5,219 nucleotides of DNA from an uncultured Bacilli bacterium (GCA_910577075.1 CAJTKV010000073.1:1-5219); one strand, 5' to 3'. Shown: positions 1 to 4,972, counted from the first letter of the stretch. Numbers and translations: made by a program. Notes: generated from the sequence alone by a model not told the origin.

Positions 1-462
1 AATACCAAATCAGGGTTAACTTCAACCAATGTACAGGGGGCAGTAGATGAATTATATAGTGCTGCGACAGATTACGCTTCAGTCACATCTAAATTAACGC
101 AGTTAGAAAATAAATTGGAGGATAAAACAAAATGGCATTTAATATCAGGTAATGCGATTGAATTAAAAGCAAATAATAATGATTTGGGGACCTTTGATTT
201 GTCTAATTATAATGAGCTATATATTGATTTTGTTTATTTAACCTCAACTGGTGGGGGGTTTAACTGATGCTGGAGTTATGATACCAATTATTGACCCAGC
301 TTCTACATCTTCTATTAGTACGTTAAATTTTAGTGAAAACTATGAAGGAACAGTTGGTTTTTTTCATACCCTACCTCCAATAAAGGAAATTTTAATATAG
401 CCTCTTATGTTTTTAGAAATAGAAATTTGGTTTTTAGAGTAAGAGGTATATATGCAAGGTGA
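1..462 (+). pseudogene. Phage tail-fibre-like protein, C-terminal part, with two frameshifts
   Basis: The frame is open at the left edge, so the N-terminus lies outside the window. It reads as a tail-fibre-type protein: an STNVQGAVDELY segment (a spacer motif common in phage tail and surface fibres), a short heptad-like stretch (SKLTQLENKLED), then a beta-rich tip ending FRVRGIYAR. Frame 1 runs from 1 to a TGA at 265-267. The continuation GLTDAGVMIPIIDPAS lies in frame 2 from about 257, and the end returns to frame 1 from about 367 to the TGA at 460-462. The switches fall at a G6 run (253-258) and a T7 run (358-364). One G fewer and one T more would give a continuous protein of about 153 visible residues. 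This may be a decayed prophage gene, phase variation, or homopolymer sequencing errors. The family call rests on motif style; the double shift is read directly. Confidence 0.65.
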
Positions 463-491
463 TAACTTATTAACAATATATATTTTATAAC

Positions 492-520
492 TTGACTAAA
501 AATTATGTTTATAATAAAAT
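492..520 (+). promoter_or_regulatory. Sigma-A-type promoter upstream of the 92-residue ORF
   Basis: TTGACT (492-497) is separated by 17 bp from TAAAAT (515-520), predicting a start near 527. It lies in the 125-bp gap after the tail-protein stop, so the next gene probably has its own promoter. The rest of the gap (463-587) holds no hairpin or ORF that I can support, apart from an 11-codon frame (563-598) that overlaps the next start. Confidence 0.5.
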
Positions 521-587
521 ATATTTAGTTAATGATGATTAATATATTAGTAGTTGATAAATATGAATATGAGAAATCTAGTGGCTG

Positions 588-866
588 ATGAGAACTAGAC
601 ATATATTTAATGATATAATGCTATGGAGAAATTTAAATTTTAAGAATAAAAAGAAATTATTAAGTTACCTATTTAGAGTACTAGAGTTATCTTATGGAGA
701 TATCTATAATAATAGTGCATTTAAAGAGGTTATAAAAAGAGATGTATTTTTTAGAAGAAGAATTAATTTTATGAAAAGATTTGTACTAAAGAAGGAATAT
801 ATGGATTCTAATTCAAAAGAGGAATTACTTAAGAAAGCAGAAGAAATAATAAGAATTCAAAAATAG
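588..866 (+). CDS. Hypothetical basic protein, 92 residues
   Basis: I do not recognise this protein. It is rich in Lys and Arg, with a basic, aromatic central stretch (around residues 48-67, IKRDVFFRRRINFMKRF) and a charged C-terminal helix (SNSKEELLKKAEEIIRIQ). It has no signal peptide or clear membrane segment. An in-frame TAG at 579-581 limits the start to ATG 588 or ATG 618 (residue 11). Neither has a good Shine-Dalgarno sequence. The 588 start overlaps the end of an 11-codon frame starting at 563, so translational coupling or a lost 5' end is possible. The stop TAG (864-866) is embedded in an AGGAGG motif that would have served a following gene now displaced by the IS element. The style resembles the C-terminal tail of a longer enzyme, so it could be a fragment. 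Confidence that it is translated is moderate. Confidence 0.5.
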   Translation: MRTRHIFNDIMLWRNLNFKNKKKLLSYLFRVLELSYGDIYNNSAFKEVIKRDVFFRRRINFMKRFVLKKEYMDSNSKEELLKKAEEIIRIQK

Positions 867-872
867 GAGGCT
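864..872 (+). other. Orphan Shine-Dalgarno and likely IS110 target half-site
   Basis: TAGGAGGCT contains a perfect AGGAGG (865-870) fused to the stop codon of the preceding ORF, but no start codon follows at a usable distance. The same 9-mer occurs on the minus strand at 2285-2277, in the 3' side of the first stem-loop of the candidate bridge RNA. The 5' side of that loop carries TCCTATTTTT (minus 2313-2304), the complement of 859-868. The reading is that the IS inserted just downstream of a ribosome binding site that its guide RNA recognised. Confidence 0.5.
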
Positions 873-882
873 AACTATAAAA

Positions 883-888
883 AGTCAA
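883..888 (-). promoter_or_regulatory. Outward TTGACT box at the IS right end (half of a junction promoter)
   Basis: On the minus strand TTGACT lies about 10 bp inside the right end and points out of the element. It has no suitable -10 in the present flank. In a circular intermediate it would be joined to the left end, which carries TATAAT at 2341-2336 (minus). Several plausible core positions give 16-18 bp between the boxes. This is the arrangement described for IS110 elements, in which circularisation creates the promoter of the bridge RNA. The boxes are seen; the joining is inferred. Confidence 0.4.
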
Positions 889-933
889 TAGTTTTTAATA
901 GAAAGTTGTAAATTGGAAAGAAACCCATGCCAA

Positions 934-958
934 AAAGATTTCACTTTGTGAAATTTTT
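934..958 (-). terminator. Terminator of the IS110 recombinase gene
   Basis: An 11-bp stem (934-944 with 948-958, one G-U pair) closes a 3-nt loop. On the minus strand it reads TTTCAC-AAA-GTGAAA followed by TCTTTTT, a rho-independent signal 19 bp past the recombinase stop. The A/T arms also allow some function on the plus strand, where it would stop read-through from the 92-residue ORF. Confidence 0.6.
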
Positions 959-976
959 GAAAAATTGAGTAATCAA

Positions 977-2137
977 TTATTTCAATAAAGACGGATCAAA
1001 ATGGATATTTTGAGTTTCAAGTTTATAAATTACTCTAAGAAGTTTTTTACAAACATGAGATAATGCAACACGATGACATTTGCCTTCAGAACGCTTCTTA
1101 AGGTAATAATCATAAAAAGTTGGATTATATTTAATAACAAGATTTGCAATGTTCATTAAAGAATGTCTCAAATATCCAGAACCACGCTTAACCATTTTAC
1201 CGTTTGACATAATTGTACCTGATTGATAAATACCAGGTTCAAGACCAGCAAACGATAATAATTTATCTGCATTTGTGAATTTATTAAAATCTCCAAATTC
1301 AGAAACGATTACAGCTGTGGTAAGTTCGCCAATTCCAGGAATAGAAAGAGTTGGTGGATTAAGTTCTTTGATAATTGTAGAAATTTGTTTATCTAATGAA
1401 TCGATTTTAGAATCAATTTCATAAAAAAGACTAATGAGAGTATGAAGTTCAATTTCAAAAACTTCATTTGATTCACCAATAGTGTTTTTAGCAAGTTCTT
1501 TTAATTTAGCAAATTTTGCGTAAGTAAAATGACCTTTAGATAATTTATTTGGTGTATCAAAATCACGCATATTAGCAATTTTCTCAGCATTACCATATTT
1601 ATTAAGCAAAAATAAAGAAGTAGAAGAAAACTTGTTATTAAAGAAAGGTTTAAACTCAGGAAAAACAATGTCTAAGATATTAGTTAATTGAACCATATAT
1701 TTAGATCTTTGTTTAACTAAAGTATCTCTTAGCCTAGATAATGACTTGATTGAATATTTATGATAAAATAGTTTCGAATTTGGTTTATATGGAACTGACA
1801 TAAGCTTTTGACAAATAACTATAGCGTCAACTTTATCAGTTTTAGTTCTTCGTAAAGATAGAGATTTTTTAAATTCTTTAACCAATAAAGGATTAAATTC
1901 CATAAAACTATAATTATTCTTTACTAAGAATAATTTCAAATTCAAACCATAATGTCCAGTGGCTTCTAATCCGATATGGACATTAGAATTATCATAGGGT
2001 TTCAACAGGTCGAGAAATAGTTGAAATCCTTTTTTAGTGTTTTCAAAAGATAAATTATCTACAATAATTTCACCTGCACTATTACAGATGAAACAATCGT
2101 GTTTGTATTTAGATATATCTAATCCAATATATATCAT
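977..2137 (-). CDS. IS110-family DEDD/serine recombinase (transposase)
   Basis: This enzyme moves the element by RNA-guided recombination through a circular intermediate. The N-terminal RuvC-like DEDD domain (residues ~1-150) begins IYIGLDISK and shows D7, E58 (GLEATGHYG), D101 and D104 (RTKTDKVDA). A coiled-coil-rich linker (~220-260) leads to the C-terminal Tnp domain with PGIGELTTAV (~267-276), the AGLEPGIYQSG motif with the conserved serine S306, and KRGSGYLRHSL (~317-327). At 386 residues, with no internal stop, it looks complete. I chose ATG 2137: the strong AAGGAGGTG (2145-2153 on the minus strand) then lies 9 nt from the start by its GGAGG core. ATG 2143, two codons upstream, would leave only 3 nt. 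The gene looks less AT-rich than its neighbours. Its 5' neighbour is the candidate bridge RNA. Confidence 0.93.
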   Translation of the reverse strand: MIYIGLDISKYKHDCFICNSAGEIIVDNLSFENTKKGFQLFLDLLKPYDNSNVHIGLEATGHYGLNLKLFLVKNNYSFMEFNPLLVKEFKKSLSLRRTKTDKVDAIVICQKLMSVPYKPNSKLFYHKYSIKSLSRLRDTLVKQRSKYMVQLTNILDIVFPEFKPFFNNKFSSTSLFLLNKYGNAEKIANMRDFDTPNKLSKGHFTYAKFAKLKELAKNTIGESNEVFEIELHTLISLFYEIDSKIDSLDKQISTIIKELNPPTLSIPGIGELTTAVIVSEFGDFNKFTNADKLLSFAGLEPGIYQSGTIMSNGKMVKRGSGYLRHSLMNIANLVIKYNPTFYDYYLKKRSEGKCHRVALSHVCKKLLRVIYKLETQNIHFDPSLLK

Positions 2138-2159
2138 ATACATACACCTCCTTTGGTTA

Positions 2160-2330
2160 GAGTTTTAGCACTGTATGTTTGCCACATAAGTTTCTTATTT
2201 TGTAGCCTTGCTGAACATATAAAACATCAAAGTGTTAACTAACTAATCAACAATTAAATAAAAAATCTGTGGTAAGAGCCTCCTAGAACAGTCGAAGCTG
2301 TAGAAAAATAGGAACAAATCCACAGTGCGA
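2160..2330 (-). ncRNA. Candidate IS110 bridge RNA
   Basis: A non-coding stretch immediately upstream of the recombinase folds, as minus-strand RNA, into two stem-loops. Loop 1: CTGTGG/CCACAG (2325-2320 with 2272-2267), TCCTA/TAGGA (2313-2309 with 2285-2281) and ACAG/CTGT (2301-2298 with 2291-2288), separated by unequal internal loops. Loop 2: CACT/AGTG (2234-2231 with 2172-2169), ATGTTT/AAACAT (2227-2222 with 2180-2175), GCTAC/GTGGC (2206-2202 with 2185-2181) and ATAAG/CTTAT (2198-2194 with 2190-2186), with a 15-nt one-sided internal loop. GCACTGT at the 5' end can also pair with ACAGTGC near 2174-2168. Length, position and two guide-bearing loops match bridge RNAs of the IS621 type. Loop 1 would be the target loop and loop 2 the donor loop. 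The loop-2 segment TTTTATA also occurs at the right end (minus 882-876). RNA ends are estimates. Confidence 0.6.
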
Positions 2331-2357
2331 TTTTTATTATACATCGTATAATAAAAA
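2331..2357. repeat. Perfect 12-bp AT-rich hairpin at the left end of the IS
   Basis: 2331-2342 and 2346-2357 are perfect complements around a 3-nt ATC loop. TATAAT boxes occur on both strands within it (minus 2341-2336, plus 2347-2352). On the minus strand the box is about 7 nt upstream of the predicted 5' end of the bridge RNA. On the plus strand it could serve the ZIP gene, but no good -35 is present. The IS boundary probably falls in or beside it. It could also act as a weak terminator. Confidence 0.45.
2336..2341 (-). promoter_or_regulatory. TATAAT -10 box of the candidate bridge RNA
   Basis: This is a consensus -10 on the minus strand. In the integrated state the 16-18 bp upstream position is occupied by TTTATA-like sequence rather than a -35, so expression should be weak until the right-end TTGACT is joined to it in the circle. 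Downstream, transcription would begin near 2329, just before the first stem. Confidence 0.4.
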
Positions 2358-2429
2358 AATATAAATAGAAAGGGATCAATCAATAAGAAATTAATTAATA
2401 TTTCTATAAGATTGATTATACAAGGAATT

Positions 2430-3161
2430 ATGGCTTTATTAATAACATTTATTTTAGGAATATTTATTTTAATAGGTGTATTACTTGCTAAGTTACCTAA
2501 AAATAGTAAATTAATAGAACAAATATCAATTTCAGTTGCTCTTGGAACAATGACATTATTGGTTATTACTGATTTAATACCAGAAGTAAATGAAATATTT
2601 AAAGGAAAGGAATATATATCCATTATTTTTGTTATACTAGGAATAGTATTATTAAAAGTGTTAGATATATTTATACCGGAACATGATCATGAGCATACTT
2701 TATCACATGAATGTACAAATGAAAATTTATTACATATTGGAATTGTTTCAACAGTTGCGATTGTACTACATAATATAATTGAAGGTATGGCAATTTATAA
2801 TATTATCACTGAATCACAAAATATAGGATTTTTAGTAGCACTTGGTGTTGGGCTTCATAATATTCCAATGGGAATGATTATATATTCAACATTAAGAGGA
2901 GAAAGTAAAGGTAAAAAAATAACTTTAATTTCTATATCCGTATTATCAACATTTATTGGTGGAGTACTTATGTTACTTATTAGTTCATTATTAAGTGAAT
3001 TTGTAATAGGAATATTAATATGTTTAACATTAGGTATGCTTATTTATATAATATTATTTGAATTACTTCCACATATTCTTCATAGTAAAAATAAATTATT
3101 ATCATTATTATGTATAATAATTGGCATATTAATAACTATATTAAGTCAAATTATAGAATAA
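2430..3161 (+). CDS. ZIP-family divalent metal transporter
   Basis: This 243-residue polytopic membrane protein would move zinc or a related divalent metal into the cytoplasm. About eight hydrophobic segments are visible (near 1-21, 31-50, 62-82, 103-125, 132-153, 164-187, 190-213, 222-241). A His-rich loop, EHDHEHTLSHEC (84-95), sits between TM3 and TM4 as in many ZIPs. TM4 carries HNIIEG (H114, N115, E118) and TM5 carries HNIPMG (H143, N144, M147), where the usual motif has Glu instead of Met. I chose ATG 2430, which starts directly in TM1, with a weak AAGGA 3 nt upstream. TTG 2412 in the same frame is an alternative (249 residues) but has no better binding site. The frame is open back to 2355, so the 5' end may have been altered by the IS insertion. 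The gene ends in a terminator shared with the convergent neighbour. Confidence 0.85.
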   Translation: MALLITFILGIFILIGVLLAKLPKNSKLIEQISISVALGTMTLLVITDLIPEVNEIFKGKEYISIIFVILGIVLLKVLDIFIPEHDHEHTLSHECTNENLLHIGIVSTVAIVLHNIIEGMAIYNIITESQNIGFLVALGVGLHNIPMGMIIYSTLRGESKGKKITLISISVLSTFIGGVLMLLISSLLSEFVIGILICLTLGMLIYIILFELLPHILHSKNKLLSLLCIIIGILITILSQIIE

Positions 3162-3186
3162 AAAATACTTCAAATGAAGTATTTTT
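3161..3186. terminator. Bidirectional terminator between ZIP and UPF0316 genes
   Basis: An 11-bp perfect stem (3161-3171 with 3176-3186) encloses the loop AAAT, with A-runs on one side and T-runs on the other, so it can end transcripts from both strands. It overlaps the last base of the ZIP stop codon and the UPF0316 stop codon (3185-3187). Confidence 0.85.
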
Positions 3187-3703
3187 ATCTTGCTAAATAA
3201 CCATTTAGCATCTCTTTGCTTTCCGTAACTGTAATAAATGCATTATTATCAGTTTTAGTTATAAGTTCTTTAAATTCTTTTAATCTTTTTATCTCAATTT
3301 GGGCATAAATCATATAACTTTTTTCACCATTATATAAACCTTTACATTCAGTTATAGATGCAGTAAAACCAGATTCAACAATTGCTTTTGTTACTTTCTT
3401 CATTTTATCCTTTGTAATTATTTGTACACTTACTGTTCCTTTGTTAGTTAACTGTGAAATTAAACTACCACAAAATGTACCAGCAGCATAACCACCTGCA
3501 TAACAAATAGCAATCCATATACTATCAAGAGTTGTGTTTAATGCTTCTCTAACGACTATGAACCAAATAAATACATCTATAAACCCTAAAATAGTAGCTT
3601 TTAATCTTTGTCCTTTAATTACATAAATAGACACCATTGTTGATAATGTAACATCTATTAATCTTCCAAAAAATATTTTTATACATAATATTAGAATTTC
3701 CAT
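3185..3703 (-). CDS. UPF0316 family membrane protein (DUF5698 plus DUF2179)
   Basis: The molecular role is not established. The 172-residue length matches the family (about 170). Three N-terminal membrane helices (near 3-26, 34-54, 60-83) include the family-like stretch TMVSIYVIKGQRLKATILGF, in which KGQR and the following helix are typical. A small C-terminal soluble domain (~88-172) of alternating strands and helices corresponds to DUF2179, also found in YitT-type membrane proteins, and ends NGYLAR. The ATG at 3703 is well supported: AAAGGAG lies upstream with a 7-nt gap after GGAG. It has its own promoter (3727-3755) directly after the terminator of the Cys-rich gene, so the two genes are probably separate units read in the same direction. 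The family call is from remembered sequence features. Confidence 0.85.
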   Translation of the reverse strand: MEILILCIKIFFGRLIDVTLSTMVSIYVIKGQRLKATILGFIDVFIWFIVVREALNTTLDSIWIAICYAGGYAAGTFCGSLISQLTNKGTVSVQIITKDKMKKVTKAIVESGFTASITECKGLYNGEKSYMIYAQIEIKRLKEFKELITKTDNNAFITVTESKEMLNGYLAR

Positions 3704-3726
3704 CTTTACACTCCTTTACTCTAAAA

Positions 3727-3755
3727 ATTATACAATACGTATTTTTTCTTGTAAA
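3727..3755 (-). promoter_or_regulatory. Promoter of the UPF0316 gene
   Basis: On the minus strand TTTACA (3755-3750), a 17-bp spacer and a perfect TATAAT (3732-3727) lie 24 bp upstream of the ATG. The leader is short and includes the AAAGGAG ribosome binding site. The -35 begins 4 nt past the upstream terminator hairpin. Confidence 0.75.
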
Positions 3756-3759
3756 TAAA

Positions 3760-3784
3760 AAGATTTAAAATTAATCTAAATCTT
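3760..3784 (-). terminator. Terminator of the Cys-rich protein gene
   Basis: On the minus strand AAGATTTA (3784-3777) pairs with TAAATCTT (3767-3760) around a 9-nt loop, followed by TTTATTT. The stem includes codons before the stop, and the stop (3771-3773) lies in the loop. The stem is all A/T but one pair, so efficiency is uncertain. Confidence 0.55.
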
Positions 3785-4019
3785 CTTCATATTCTGTACA
3801 TGTAATGTAAATAGAGTCTTCGTTTGATCCATCACATGAACAATTTTTAAGTATTATGTTTTTATTATCTTTATCTTCAGTTAATGAACAAGATTCACAC
3901 GTAATAATAATATCATCTCCATCATTACAGTTAGAGCATGTTACTCTAATATTATCATTATCATCTTTTTCACATTTACAGCATTCACATACTATTTTTC
4001 TTTTATCTTTACATGACAT
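3771..4019 (-). CDS. Small acidic Cys-repeat protein, probably metal-binding
   Basis: I do not recognise a named family. The 82-residue protein has 12 cysteines (3, 11, 13, 14, 16, 28, 31, 41, 44, 60, 62, 74) and many Asp, Glu and Asn. It reads as five degenerate units of 13-19 residues: a three- to four-residue hydrophobic strand, then T/K/N-C-x-x-C or a variant, then an acidic turn (KIVCECCKC, IRVTCSNC, IIITCESC, IILKNCSC, IYITCTEY). The last unit keeps only one Cys. The pattern suggests stacked beta hairpins binding zinc or an iron-sulphur cluster, or a thiol-based metal buffer. It has no signal peptide or membrane helix. The start is backed by AAGGAGAT with a 9-nt gap after GGAG. It diverges from the glycosylase gene; a ZIP transporter lies two genes away, which is suggestive but not proof of a metal role. 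Confidence 0.75.
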   Translation of the reverse strand: MSCKDKRKIVCECCKCEKDDNDNIRVTCSNCNDGDDIIITCESCSLTEDKDNKNIILKNCSCDGSNEDSIYITCTEYEEDLD

Positions 4020-4053
4020 AATTTTAATCTCCTTCCTTTCTAGTATTTACAAT

Positions 4054-4082
4054 ATTTTAAAAACTATTCATTTTATGATAAA
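4054..4082 (-). promoter_or_regulatory. Possible promoter of the Cys-rich protein gene
   Basis: On the minus strand TTTATC (4082-4077), 17 bp and TAAAAT (4059-4054) lie upstream of the ribosome binding site. The -35 is poor. It overlaps the divergent glycosylase promoter, so the two would compete. Confidence 0.3.
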
Positions 4083-4084
4083 AT
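4056..4084 (+). promoter_or_regulatory. Possible extended -10 promoter of the glycosylase gene
   Basis: TGATAAAAT (4076-4084) is an extended -10, with TTTAAA (4056-4061) 17 bp upstream as a weak -35. It leaves a very short leader containing GAGGTG (4092-4097), which is 5 nt from ATG 4103. Confidence 0.4.
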
Positions 4085-4607
4085 ATTAAATGAGGTGCAG
4101 TTATGCTTGAAATAAAAGATGTTAATATTAATTTAAAAGATACAATAATATTAGAAGATAGGGTTATAAATATATTTCAAAAAGATAATAATCTATATGT
4201 TAAATCGAGTATAGAAGATAATTTAGAAAATGTAGTTAGAAAATATTTTGATTTAGATAGAAATTATAATGATTTTGTTAAGAATATTGATTTAGATGAT
4301 AATATAAGGGAGATATATAATTTTTGTGATGGCTTTAAAATAATAAATCAAAGTGCTTTTGAGTGTATAATTAGTTACATAATTTCTGCGAATAATGGTG
4401 TCCCTCAAATTAGAAATGCTGTTAATAATATCGCAGAAAAATACGGAAAAAAAGTATCATTTGAGGATAAAGATTACTTTTTGTTTCCAAGTTATAAAGA
4501 TTTAAAAAATGTATCAAAGGAAGAATATAGAAGTTTAAAAGTAGGCTTTAGAGACAAATATATATATGAATTTGTACAAAAGATAAATAATGAGGAATTT
4601 AGTATTA

Positions 4608-4623
4608 ATGATATAAATAATAT
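4608..4623 (+). repeat. 16-bp direct repeat, left copy
   Basis: ATGATATAAATAATAT matches 4687-4702 exactly; the bases on either side differ (A/C before, T/G after). It belongs to the original ogg coding sequence (ND-IN-N codons). Confidence 0.95.
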
Positions 4624-4686
4624 TGTTAAAATTATCGTTCCTACCTTTTTATATTTTTCCATTGTTTTAAATTCAAAGTTTTTTTC
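4624..4686. other. 63-bp inserted sequence inside ogg
   Basis: This segment is foreign to the glycosylase. It is flanked by the 16-bp repeats and shifts the frame by +1 (79 bp in total). It has no terminal inverted repeats and is too short for a transposase. On the minus strand it contains ATG GAA AAA TAT and so on, reading MEKYKKVGTIILT, which looks like the N-terminus of a membrane protein, so it may be a copied piece of another gene. I find no source elsewhere in this window. Confidence 0.75.
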
Positions 4687-4702
4687 ATGATATAAATAAT
4701 AT
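4687..4702 (+). repeat. 16-bp direct repeat, right copy
   Basis: This is identical to 4608-4623. In the frame of the first ORF it contains the TGA stop (4688-4690); in the restored frame it reads through to M174 (ATG 4701-4703). Confidence 0.95.
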
Positions 4703-4946
4703 GAATTCAGAAGAAGCAATGAAATATTTAATGACAAATAGCGGAATAGGAGAGAAAGTATCATCTTGTATATTACTATTTTCATATTCTAGATTAGATG
4801 TATTTCCAATAGATACTTGGGTAAAAAAATATATGAAAGACACCTATAATATAGAAGGTGTAGAGAATATAAAAAAATTTACTAAAGAAAAATATAGTGA
4901 TTATACAGGACTTATAATACAATATATGTTTCATTATAAAAGAAAT

Positions 4947-4972
4947 AAAGAATAAATTAATTTTTATTCTTT
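4947..4972. terminator. Bidirectional terminator between ogg and the membrane protein gene
   Basis: A 10-bp stem (4947-4956 with 4963-4972) with a 6-nt loop and flanking A- and T-runs includes the stop of ogg (4953-4955). The stop of the convergent gene (4957-4959) lies in its loop. The two stops are 1 bp apart. Confidence 0.7.

Larger units (their letters stand above)
870..2350 (-). mobile_element. IS110-family insertion sequence (boundaries approximate)
   Basis: An intact IS110-type recombinase gene lies on the minus strand, with about 100 bp of non-coding sequence downstream (right end, low coordinates) and about 200 bp upstream (left end, high coordinates). A long structured upstream region is typical of the IS110 subgroup, whereas IS1111 members carry the RNA downstream. 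I see no terminal inverted repeats, as expected for IS110. The ends cannot be fixed from one copy. If the core is a TA dinucleotide, 872-873 and 2347-2348 would fit. Other choices in the AT-rich ends are possible. The left flank is the 92-residue ORF and the right flank is upstream of the ZIP gene. Confidence 0.8.
4103..4955 (+). pseudogene. ogg: 8-oxoguanine DNA glycosylase (bacterial Ogg type), disrupted by a 79-bp insertion/duplication
   Basis: Ogg removes 8-oxoguanine from DNA and cuts the strand as a bifunctional glycosylase/lyase. Two frames, 4103-4690 and 4701-4955, encode one protein. The first holds the N-terminal domain and the start of the HhH-GPD fold (INQSAFECIISYIISANNGVPQI, residues 81-103; GFRDKY, 148-153). 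The second holds the helix-hairpin-helix SGIGEKV and FPIDTW. Removing one 79-bp unit between the 16-bp repeats joins residue 173 to ATG 4701 and gives 257 residues, with catalytic Lys at 192 and Asp at 211. The 19-residue spacing matches human OGG1 (K249, D268). As it stands, the first product adds 22 foreign residues and lacks both catalytic residues. The N-terminus goes from LKDT straight to LEDRVINI and seems to lack the GQ-FRW segment, about 25 residues. GAGGTG, 5 nt before the ATG, supports the start. Probably inactive. Confidence 0.85.

Noticed and set aside
265..267. TGA read as Trp (alternative code) to rescue the tail gene
   Set aside because: TGG is used for Trp throughout, and frame 1 meets a second TGA soon after; the downstream homology is in another frame.
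563..598. 11-codon frame MNMRNLVADEN before the 92-residue ORF
   Set aside because: It has no ribosome binding site; it may be a remnant of a shifted 5' end, but the evidence is too thin to annotate it as a gene.
2375..2416. ATCAATC (2375-2381) and GATTGAT (2410-2416) inverted repeat before the ZIP gene
   Set aside because: It is seven A/T-rich pairs with a 28-nt loop; it could be an operator but is within chance for this composition.
2243..2623. Minus-strand open frame of 126 codons
   Set aside because: It lies antisense to the ZIP gene and across the IS left end; its hydrophobic translation mirrors the transmembrane codons, and it has no ribosome binding site.
3856..4089. Plus-strand open frame of 77 codons
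   Set aside because: It is antisense to the Cys-rich gene, low-complexity Ser/Leu/His, and runs through the divergent promoter region.
4492..4785. Minus-strand open frame of 97 codons across the ogg insertion
   Set aside because: It is mostly antisense of ogg. Only the short MEKYKKVGT part from the 63-bp insert looks like real coding sequence, and that is probably a copied fragment.
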